From Halieaceae bacterium (GTDB taxonomy: Bacteria; Pseudomonadota; Gammaproteobacteria; Pseudomonadales; Halieaceae): a stretch of DNA of 6,959 nt. The notes under the pieces are model-generated. The model saw only the letters and a program-made list of their open reading frames with translations, did not search any database and had not been told where the DNA came from. This document shows positions 1 through 6,243 of the stretch, in pieces. The DNA lies in contig WTHO01000183.1 of assembly GCA_011523115.1 (NCBI GenBank), positions 1-6,959 of the forward strand. The letters run 5' to 3'. The translations under genes were made by a program, and so were the position numbers. Numbering within the stretch: position 1 is the first letter of the stretch; every line of letters starts with the position of its first letter.

Positions 1-52
1 AATACGAGGATCACCTGCATTTTTTGCACACCGTAAGGTAAGAAGTCGACTC

Positions 53-910
53 TTACTGCACAATGGTGACAGGGTGAATCGGCGCCTTGTCACGACTCGG
101 ATTGATCTTGAGCATGTGGGGAATCATCGCATTCAGCGCCGCCTGTCGATTCTCAGGCGCCGGGTGCGTGCTCAAAAACTCGGCCGGCCGGTCATCACTG
201 AGATCACCCATTTTTTGCCACAGCGTGACCGCGGCCTCAGGGTCATAACCGGCTTTGGTGGCCAACACCATCCCCAAGATATCGGCCTCGTTTTCTGCGT
301 CACGACTGTTGGGTAACGTGAGTGCCACGTTGGCAATCAGCGCTGCCCCTGCCATTGCCGCGCCGCTGTTATCTGAGGCCGCGCCGACGACGGCAACACC
401 CGCAGCGGTGGCCATCGCGCGGGACATTCGCTCTGCCGTGTGATTGGCCAGCGCATGGGAAATTTCGTGTCCCATGATTTGAGCGAACTCATCATCGGTC
501 AGCTCAAGCTGATCAAATAGGCCGGTGTACACCGCCATCCGACCACCCGCCATACACCACGCGTTGACCGTCTCGGCATCATCGACAATGGCGACGCTCC
601 ACTTCCAGTTAGCACTTTCGGGATAATCGGCGATTGCTATGGAAACCAGGCGGCCAGTGATGCGCGCCACCCGCGCCACGCTCAAGGGATCGTTAACGAG
701 CTTGTCATCGTCCTCAAGCTGCCGGACGGTATCCAAGTAAGCGGTTTCAGATTCGATGATCGCGGCATCGGGAGAAATGAGAATGAATTGGGTCCGGCCG
801 GTGGGACTGGTCGCGCAGCCGACCAACGTGACCAACATCAGTCCGGTGATCAGCCGGGTGAGTTTGCTCAGGGCGGTGCAATGTCGTTGCGCATTCGGTT
901 GGGCCAACAC
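53..910 (-). CDS. M48-family zinc metalloprotease, LoiP/YcaL-like lipoprotein
   Basis: This is a single-domain periplasmic M48 metalloprotease of about 285 aa, probably lipid-anchored. Relatives LoiP, YcaL and BepA act in outer-membrane protein quality control; the substrate here is unknown. From the chosen start, a basic n-region and hydrophobic stretch lead to a lipobox ending LVGC (Cys32). The zinc site HEISH puts His148, Glu149 and His152 in place, and the third ligand is probably Glu206 in the AENEAD motif. The LoiP-like NAWCMAGG stretch lies before the active site, and STHPAPENR (His249) sits where BepA has its regulatory His. I chose GTG at 910 because GAGGA lies 7 bases upstream and the signal peptide becomes normal in length. 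The reading frame stays open to another GTG at 967 (304 aa), which would add a long non-signal-like extension and has no good ribosome site. It is the last gene of the minus-strand run, 104 bases after gpsA. The family is certain; the exact orthologue is not. Confidence 0.93.
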   Translation of the reverse strand: MLAQPNAQRHCTALSKLTRLITGLMLVTLVGCATSPTGRTQFILISPDAAIIESETAYLDTVRQLEDDDKLVNDPLSVARVARITGRLVSIAIADYPESANWKWSVAIVDDAETVNAWCMAGGRMAVYTGLFDQLELTDDEFAQIMGHEISHALANHTAERMSRAMATAAGVAVVGAASDNSGAAMAGAALIANVALTLPNSRDAENEADILGMVLATKAGYDPEAAVTLWQKMGDLSDDRPAEFLSTHPAPENRQAALNAMIPHMLKINPSRDKAPIHPVTIVQ

Positions 911-1014
911 TCCGAGTTCCTCGTTCGTCAGTAACTCATGAGTAAAAAGGCTAGCCAAAACCTCCACCGACGGCTACGGCATTTCTCACAGTCTTGGGTT
1001 CAGGGCGCTCGACG
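911..1014 (-). other. 104-base gap between gpsA and the metalloprotease gene
   Basis: This is the only sizeable spacer inside the minus-strand run. It holds the ribosome site above, a perfect 10-base palindrome ACTCATGAGT at 934-943 and a perfect 8-base palindrome GGCTAGCC at 949-956, whose centres are 14 bases apart. I see no convincing terminator (the GGCTAGCC palindrome has no loop, although Ts follow it on the minus strand). The best promoter-like pair is TTGGCT, 17 bases, GTTACT, which is weak. The protease may be co-transcribed with gpsA or have its own weak promoter. Confidence 0.4.
917..922 (-). promoter_or_regulatory. Ribosome binding site deciding the metalloprotease start
   Basis: The minus strand reads GAGGAA, followed by six bases and GTG at 910. 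It is the best Shine-Dalgarno match near the start of the metalloprotease. It favours the 285-residue form over the 304-residue form that begins at GTG 967. Confidence 0.6.
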
Positions 1015-2028
1015 TTAGCCGGGGTCTGACTCGGCGCCGGCGGTGACTCGCAGCAGGCCCCGATAAACCCCGCGCGCGCTCGACTCGCCAATGATGACGC
1101 GATAGACGTCCTCGCTGATTGGCAAACTGATCCCCTTTTCTTGCGCAAGGTCAATCACAGTGGGCGCGCTTTTCACTCCCTCAGCCACCATATGCATGGT
1201 GTCGATAATGTCATCGATGGAGCGCCCTTTGGCCAGTTCCATGCCCACATGCCGGTTTCGACTCTGGGGACTGGTGCAGGTCGCGATCATGTCCCCCATT
1301 CCCGCGAGGCCCGCAAAGGTCTCGGCTTTACCGCCAAGTGCCTCACCGAGGCGGCTCATCTCGGCAAGGCCGCGGGTGATGAGTGCGGCGCGAGTGTTAT
1401 CACCCGCGCCCAGCCCGTCTCCCATGCCGACGGCGATGGCGATAATGTTCTTCAGCACCCCTCCCAGTTCACAACCGATCACATCTTGGTTGGTATAGAC
1501 ACGGAAGAGCCCCGCATTGAGCTTGGGTTGTAACGCGAGCGCAGCCTCGTGATCTTCAAGTGCCAGCACGCTGGCCGCCGCCTGGCCGGCCACGATCTCG
1601 CGGGCGAGGTTGGGGCCTGTGAGCACACCTGGGATGCGCCCCGGCGCCACATCGTGAATGATTTCGGTCATTCGCATTCGGCTGCCTTTCTCGAGGCCCT
1701 TGCTCAGGCTGATGAGGGGGATACCCATCGGTAGGTCACTGAGCGCGCTGGCGAGCACCTCGCGAAAGTGGCTGCTGGGTACGGCAATCAATACCGCCTC
1801 GGCTTGATTCACCGCGGCCCCGATGTCTGTCGTGGCAGTCAGCTTTGCGTTGAGCGCCGCGTCTCCGAGATAACGGTGGTTGGTATGTGCCTGATTGATC
1901 TCGTCGACGATCTGCCCGTCCCGGGCCCAGAGTATTGCGTCGCAGTGACGACTGATGACCGATGCTGTGGTGGTGCCCCATGAGCCCCCGCCGAGAATCG
2001 CGACCTTAGAGCGTTTCACGGGCAACAT
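1015..2028 (-). CDS. gpsA: NAD(P)-dependent glycerol-3-phosphate dehydrogenase
   Basis: This cytoplasmic enzyme reduces dihydroxyacetone phosphate to sn-glycerol-3-phosphate, the backbone for phospholipid synthesis. The 337 aa length is usual for the family. The N-terminal Rossmann fold has the glycine-rich GGGSWGT at 13-19. SLSKGLEKG lies around 108-116 and the TGPNLAREI substrate motif at 137-145. The catalytic Lys is Lys193 in ELGGVLKN, followed by GMGD at 243-246 and the conserved SRNRHVG at 256-262. GPNLARE and RVYTNQDVIG resemble, from memory, actinobacterial GpsA2 more than the enterobacterial GPTFAKE form. It overlaps the end of plsB by 23 bases, so translation is probably coupled. 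The ATG at 2028 has GAGAG directly against it with no spacer. An in-frame GTG at 2019 (three codons shorter) has that site at a better distance of nine bases, so the start could be either. Its product feeds the PlsB enzyme encoded just upstream. Confidence 0.96.
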   Translation of the reverse strand: MLPVKRSKVAILGGGSWGTTTASVISRHCDAILWARDGQIVDEINQAHTNHRYLGDAALNAKLTATTDIGAAVNQAEAVLIAVPSSHFREVLASALSDLPMGIPLISLSKGLEKGSRMRMTEIIHDVAPGRIPGVLTGPNLAREIVAGQAAASVLALEDHEAALALQPKLNAGLFRVYTNQDVIGCELGGVLKNIIAIAVGMGDGLGAGDNTRAALITRGLAEMSRLGEALGGKAETFAGLAGMGDMIATCTSPQSRNRHVGMELAKGRSIDDIIDTMHMVAEGVKSAPTVIDLAQEKGISLPISEDVYRVIIGESSARGVYRGLLRVTAGAESDPG

Positions 2029-4363
2029 CTCTCAAGGTGCTGGCACCCCGGTCAGCAATACTCAAGGCGCGTATCACTTCGAGCCGTCTGATTAATTGGT
2101 TGAGCGCCTCAGCCTGCCTTGACCGGCCCTCTGGCTGATCAATGAGTCCGCGACTGCTCAACATCTTCCACGCATTGCCATAAAGCAGTTTCCCGATTGA
2201 GGCCTCGCTACTGATACGTCGTTGCAAGTATGCCTGTCGACCGTAGCTCATGCATCGATCAATAAACACGGCCTCGTCCAGCGGCTCATCGTCAGGCTGT
2301 CTCAGCAGGATGTCGGTCCCCACGCTGTAGGCCTCAGCGAATATGGTCAGGGCTACGTGCCCGAGCTTGGGTGACAGTCGATTGATAATCAGCCGGGCGT
2401 TATCCGGGCGCTCGCTGAGCAGCGATTGCCAGCGGGGTTCGTCGCGACAGAGCTCGGCGTCAATTTGTTGCTCAAATTCCTGCGTGTCGGGATAGAAGAA
2501 CTCAAATTTAAATAAATCACGCAGTTCCCTCACCTCCGCCCAGAAATGATCCAGCGTTGTGACCGGATGGCGCTGCTCGCTGACGGCTAGCAGGGCAAGC
2601 TCCGCGACGGCCCGCGTCAGGAAAAAGTGCACGATAGTGTTGCGATAGAAACTGGCAATGGGTGCCTGCCCTTCGGCAATGCCATAGACCGTCTCGGGGC
2701 CTCCCTCAAAACGGGTGATGATGCCTTCCTTGATCATGTTGGCCAGCAGACCGGCCATATCATCGGCAAAATTGAGATTAAAATCCGGTGATAATCGAAC
2801 CCCCCGGCCTGTGGCCCACTGGGTCATGGTTGAGACCTCTCGGATGATTTCAGGCTCGGTCAGCGCCCGGGGGAAGGCGCCGAGAAGCGCAGTAGAGACC
2901 ACGGCGGGAAAGGTCGCTGGCGTGACGCGATTGGCCTCTACCGCAACCTGAAAAGCAATTTTCGATATCGCTAGCTGATCATTGGGATCAGGTGCTCTGT
3001 CGAGGCGCACGGGTTCACCAAAATCGACATGTATGCGCCCCATCGGTCTGGCGAGGCTCTTGATATAGCGAACCATCCAGCCAACTGACTCGGGCGCTTT
3101 GGGTGTACCGGATTGTTCCCTCGCATATTCCTCGGCGTCCCTGACCAGATCATAGGAGACCGATACAGGGATGATGTGGATATCTTGAGAGCCCGCGTGG
3201 TGTGCGCCCTCCAAAACGTATTTGAGGAGCCCGTATTTGGGCGGCATCAGTTTACCCAGCCGTGACCGCGTCCCCTCAAAGGACCAGGTCATGGGAAAGC
3301 GCTTCTCCATCAGATAGCCGATGTATTGCTTGAGGCTAAGTTTATAGACCTCGTTGTCCTGAAAGCTGCGGCGGATGAAAATGCCGCCAGCCCGCCTGAG
3401 GAAGAATCCCAGGATAGGAATGTTGAGATTCGCGCCACCAAAGAAATGTGGCATGGGAAAGTTGTTGTCGAAGAGGATTTTGGGCACGACGAAGCCATCG
3501 ATGTAGGTCTTATGCGTCCACAGCAATGCTGAAGGATACTGCCGCACGATCTTCCGGACGCGCTCCAGATCGGCCGGGTCATATTGCAATGCCTTGTCGT
3601 AACCCAGACCCAGACAAACCTCACAGAGCTTGGCCCATACATCCAGCCAAAACCGGGTGGGGATGGAAATCATTTCCTTGAGGTACACATTGGCCTCAGA
3701 CCGGACCTCCTTGCTGGACCGCTGCGCCTCATTCGCGATGGTGCGCAGGCCTAACTTAAAGGCGCGATTGCTGCGAATACTCTGATGCACATAGCGGGGA
3801 ACTTTGTAGCGACCCCCAATGAGCTGACGCTCTGCAATATCGAGCACGACCGCCGCCTGGCGCGCGATGAATACTGCGAACTCCTCGCGCTGCGTCTCGG
3901 CCGACAGACCGGTTTTGGCCAGAAACCGGTCTGCCAGATCAAGGGTCGCGCCCGGCTCGCCGACAGTCAGATGCACTCGCTCCGGATTCAGCCGCGCGAC
4001 CCGATCACAGAGCCATGACGGAGGGCGACGCTCTCCTCCGCGGAGCACATCACGCAATCTAGGGCCTGACTTCTTTGCGTGGTCTGTTTGTAGCCATGAG
4101 AGCCGCAGGGGCGCGACACAGGCCTGAGGGTGTCGCTGCAAGGCGTCAATCAATGCCTCCACCGCCAGCGGGTTTCGGTCGTCGCGGAGATCGAGGCAGA
4201 CGATGACATGCTCACGGTCAGGATCGGGGTGAGCGTTGATCCAGTGTGTCAGCAGATTTCGATCAAAGCGGCGATCGGCGTCCAGCAAAAAAATGACAGG
4301 GTGCTGGCCGTCAGGTGAGGGGCTGACATCGAGCTGCGCCTGCAGCGCCGCTTGCAGACGCAC
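2006..4363 (-). CDS. plsB: Glycerol-3-phosphate 1-acyltransferase (PlsB/PlsB2 type)
   Basis: It transfers an acyl chain from acyl-CoA or acyl-ACP to the sn-1 position of glycerol-3-phosphate, giving lysophosphatidic acid at the inner membrane. At 785 aa it is close to E. coli PlsB (about 807) and to mycobacterial PlsB2 (about 789, from memory). All four acyltransferase blocks are intact: HKTYID (His284, Asp289, the HX4D catalytic pair), GGIFIRR at 326-332, FEGTRSR at 362-368 and IIPVSVSY at 397-404. The C-terminal part keeps the PlsB signature FYRNTIVHFF near 572-581. The N-terminal 150 residues are less conserved and I recognise no separate domain there. The start is GTG at 4363, with GAGG six bases upstream inside the previous gene, whose TGA stop directly abuts this GTG. 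The stop lies inside the start of gpsA. The FEGTRSR variant and the upstream partner resemble the actinobacterial PlsB2 branch; a tree would decide this. Confidence 0.94.
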   Translation of the reverse strand: MRLQAALQAQLDVSPSPDGQHPVIFLLDADRRFDRNLLTHWINAHPDPDREHVIVCLDLRDDRNPLAVEALIDALQRHPQACVAPLRLSWLQTDHAKKSGPRLRDVLRGGERRPPSWLCDRVARLNPERVHLTVGEPGATLDLADRFLAKTGLSAETQREEFAVFIARQAAVVLDIAERQLIGGRYKVPRYVHQSIRSNRAFKLGLRTIANEAQRSSKEVRSEANVYLKEMISIPTRFWLDVWAKLCEVCLGLGYDKALQYDPADLERVRKIVRQYPSALLWTHKTYIDGFVVPKILFDNNFPMPHFFGGANLNIPILGFFLRRAGGIFIRRSFQDNEVYKLSLKQYIGYLMEKRFPMTWSFEGTRSRLGKLMPPKYGLLKYVLEGAHHAGSQDIHIIPVSVSYDLVRDAEEYAREQSGTPKAPESVGWMVRYIKSLARPMGRIHVDFGEPVRLDRAPDPNDQLAISKIAFQVAVEANRVTPATFPAVVSTALLGAFPRALTEPEIIREVSTMTQWATGRGVRLSPDFNLNFADDMAGLLANMIKEGIITRFEGGPETVYGIAEGQAPIASFYRNTIVHFFLTRAVAELALLAVSEQRHPVTTLDHFWAEVRELRDLFKFEFFYPDTQEFEQQIDAELCRDEPRWQSLLSERPDNARLIINRLSPKLGHVALTIFAEAYSVGTDILLRQPDDEPLDEAVFIDRCMSYGRQAYLQRRISSEASIGKLLYGNAWKMLSSRGLIDQPEGRSRQAEALNQLIRRLEVIRALSIADRGASTLRDVARETL

Positions 4364-6019
4364 TCAGTGCCTCGTAGCGGGCGTCTCTTGATCGACACCG
4401 TGCTCAAAGGGCTGAAGCGGCGTGCCATTGCCCCGTGCAGAGTCGGCGTCGAGATCGCCGAGCAACGATGAGGTCGTGCTTCGCGGCATCTCTGAGTCCG
4501 ATTGGCGTGACCTGCGCTTGCGTTGGCCGCGGACCTCTGGCTTCAGATCCTCAGGGGTCTCACGCCGCAACGCGGCGGTCTCGGCGACGGACAACTCAGG
4601 CTGGCCCAGGGCGCGCAGGAAGGTATTGCGGACCTCGGCCACGTGGTCATCGATGGTGCTGACCATCCATTGACTTGTATCGATTGCGGGGAGGACGTCC
4701 ACGTGAACGGTGCCGCTGCGAAAAATCTTTTCTCCCTTTGGAGAGATGTCTCCGGAGTTGTGAATCACCACGGGGACGATAGGGACACCGGACTCGATGG
4801 CAATGTGAAACCCGCCCTTTTTAAACGCCCCCAACTTCCGCGTCGGCGCGCGCGTCCCCTCGGGCGCAATGACCAGGCTTTTCCGCTCGTCGCACATTGC
4901 ATTAACCAACGGTTTCATGGTCTCAATCGCTGCGCGGCGGTCGCTGCGATCAATGAACACCACACCCGCCGCACCCATCAGCGGGCCAATCACCGGCAGT
5001 TGTTTCAGCTCGCGTTTGCCCACACCAACGATATCCCGCCGGATCAGACTGGCCATGATCAGCATGTCGGCATTGCTTTGATGATTGAACATGAAAATCG
5101 CCGGGCGGTGTTTCCACAAATGCTCGCGCCCGCGAACATCGAGGTCCAGACCGATCAATGCACTGGCGGTCTCCGCAAATAAGGAAATCGAGAAGTTGAT
5201 CGAATCCCGTCGCGACCGGCTTAGCGCGTAAAGCGGCAAGCCCATCAAGAAGCTACCCACGAGAGAGCCCGTTGCGGCAAGCGAGCGGATGACTTGTCCT
5301 GTTGTTGCGGTCCCACGGCTGCTGAAGTCCGCCGAAGACCAACCCGACGCTCGAGCGATAGACTTCAACTCGCGGCTACCATTCAGGACGACTGGGTGGC
5401 CCGCTGCCTCCAGTAGTTCGATATCGTCCGTGCTGTCACTGTAGAAAAAGCAGTTTTCAAGGTCGCTGCCCTGCTGCTCGGTGAAACGCTCCGCGGCATG
5501 CACCTTGCCGATACCGAAACAGGTGGGCGTGACAACGCCGCCGGTGAACTGGCCCTCGATAACCTCAAGATTGGTGGCATAAACGTGATCGATTCCCAAA
5601 TCCTTCGCAGCGGGTAATACCTGATACGGTGTGGCAGAACTGATGATGGCAATGCTATGCCCGGCGGCACGATGCGCTTCGATCAACTGCCGCGCCTCCG
5701 GATAGATGAGCTTCGCAATGGCTCTGCGAAAGAGTCGCTCGCTATTGGCGATGTAGTCTGATTCTGAACGACCGGCAAGGTACTGCGCGTGGACGGCCAT
5801 CAGCGCTGAAAAGCCCAGTGAGCCAATGCCAAACCGGGTAGCCGCTTGTGTCAGTTGCAGAAGGTCAGCGGGGGACAGTTCGCCTTTGGCGATCTGATCG
5901 CGCAGAAAAGCAGTCGCGGAATAGCCCGAGATAATGGTCCCGTCAAAATCGAATACGGCACAGGTCTGTGGCCCGGCTGCGGCTTCGGAGATATTGTTCA
6001 GTAGCTGAGAGAGTGACAC
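4364..6019 (-). CDS. Fusion of HAD-IB phosphatase and 1-acylglycerol-3-phosphate acyltransferase (PlsC)
   Basis: This is a two-domain enzyme of 551 aa. Residues 1-230 form a HAD-IB (SerB-like) phosphatase: DFDGT (nucleophile Asp24, acid/base Asp26), ISSAT (Ser127/Ser128), Lys172 in FGIGKVH and the metal-binding YSDSTDD (Asp195, Asp199). A hydrophobic stretch at about 244-266 joins it to a PlsC domain with NHQSNAD (His313, Asp318, HX4D), GVVFIDR at 352-358, APEGTR at 385-390 and IVPVVI at 414-419. This half should acylate lysophosphatidic acid to phosphatidic acid. Both active sites look intact. The HAD substrate is unknown: phosphoserine, phosphatidic acid or a lysophospholipid phosphate are possibilities. 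The tail at 485-551 is basic, polar and probably disordered. The frame stays open upstream to 6193 (609 aa), but the extra 58 residues look non-coding; GTG at 6019 leaves 23 residues before the HAD motif, as is normal. It resembles M. tuberculosis Rv2483c in architecture and neighbours plsB in the same way. Confidence 0.93.
   Translation of the reverse strand: MSLSQLLNNISEAAAGPQTCAVFDFDGTIISGYSATAFLRDQIAKGELSPADLLQLTQAATRFGIGSLGFSALMAVHAQYLAGRSESDYIANSERLFRRAIAKLIYPEARQLIEAHRAAGHSIAIISSATPYQVLPAAKDLGIDHVYATNLEVIEGQFTGGVVTPTCFGIGKVHAAERFTEQQGSDLENCFFYSDSTDDIELLEAAGHPVVLNGSRELKSIARASGWSSADFSSRGTATTGQVIRSLAATGSLVGSFLMGLPLYALSRSRRDSINFSISLFAETASALIGLDLDVRGREHLWKHRPAIFMFNHQSNADMLIMASLIRRDIVGVGKRELKQLPVIGPLMGAAGVVFIDRSDRRAAIETMKPLVNAMCDERKSLVIAPEGTRAPTRKLGAFKKGGFHIAIESGVPIVPVVIHNSGDISPKGEKIFRSGTVHVDVLPAIDTSQWMVSTIDDHVAEVRNTFLRALGQPELSVAETAALRRETPEDLKPEVRGQRKRRSRQSDSEMPRSTTSSLLGDLDADSARGNGTPLQPFEHGVDQETPATRH
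4370..4373 (-). promoter_or_regulatory. plsB ribosome binding site inside the upstream gene
   Basis: GAGG lies within the last codons of the HAD-acyltransferase gene, six bases before the GTG start of plsB. The upstream TGA stop and this GTG are contiguous, so a terminating ribosome is placed exactly at the next start. This supports coupled translation of the two acyltransferases. Confidence 0.6.
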
Positions 6020-6061
6020 GAGGGCCCCGACTTCGCGTATTCTGATATGCGCTGACACACA

Positions 6062-6099
6062 GTGATAGCACCTTACACGCCTGTTTGTGGTCCTACCAA
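6062..6099 (-). promoter_or_regulatory. Weak candidate promoter for the lipid operon
   Basis: On the minus strand TGCTATCAC (6070-6062) resembles an extended -10 box, TG-n-TATNAN, about 42 bases before the GTG at 6019. An overlapping alternative is TTGGTA (6099-6094), 18 bases, TAAGGT (6075-6070). Both match consensus only partly. The position, just ahead of the first gene of the run, is the main support. Confidence 0.2.
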
Positions 6100-6228
6100 G
6101 CGTAAAAACCCCACATTCCGGCACGTTGATGTTGGTCGTGAGTGGTAGCGCGACAAGCAGTGGGTAGGATGGCGCCCAGTGACTTCGCCGCACCCGGCCG
6201 ATGACGTTTAACCAATACTGGCCTCAAC

Positions 6229-6232
6229 AGGA
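6229..6232 (+). promoter_or_regulatory. Probable ribosome binding site of the antiporter gene
   Basis: AGGA lies 11 bases before the ATG at 6244. The spacing is a little long but it is the only purine-rich site close by, and no other in-frame start exists between the stop at 6202 and this ATG. Confidence 0.4.
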
Positions 6233-6243
6233 CCTTCGACCCT

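Larger units (their letters stand above)
6020..6243. other. Divergent intergenic region between the lipid operon and the antiporter gene
   Basis: These 224 bases separate two divergent genes, so promoters for both should lie here. For the minus-strand operon there are weak candidates described separately. For the plus strand I found no convincing -35/-10 pair; TAGGAT at 6165-6170 lacks a partner. I see no clear operator, riboswitch or small RNA. An in-frame stop at 6202-6204 bounds the antiporter start on the left. Confidence 0.5.

Noticed and set aside
1..20. Possible next minus-strand gene starting at ATG 20 (or GTG 29) and running off the left edge, reading MQVILV
   Set aside because: Only about six to nine codons are visible, with no good ribosome site, so nothing can be said about a product or even whether it is a gene.
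38..56. Inverted repeat GTAAGA/TCTTAC with a 7-base loop covering the metalloprotease stop codon
   Set aside because: A six-pair AT-rich stem with no following T run on either strand is too weak to call a terminator.
944..956. GGCTAGCC followed by TTTTT on the minus strand, resembling a terminator
   Set aside because: The palindrome has no loop and cannot fold into a normal hairpin; it is noted only as part of a possible operator.
1141..1533. Plus-strand open frame of 130 codons
   Set aside because: It is antisense to the gpsA catalytic region, which is clearly coding on the minus strand.
4523..5182. Plus-strand open frame of 219 codons
   Set aside because: It lies wholly antisense to the HAD-PlsC fusion, whose motifs are unambiguous; its translation shows no recognisable domain and it is a frame shadow common in GC-rich DNA.
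6124..6219. Plus-strand promoter for the antiporter, e.g. TTGATG at 6126, TAGGAT at 6165, AATACT at 6214
   Set aside because: None of these pairs with a partner box at normal spacing, so no promoter call is justified.
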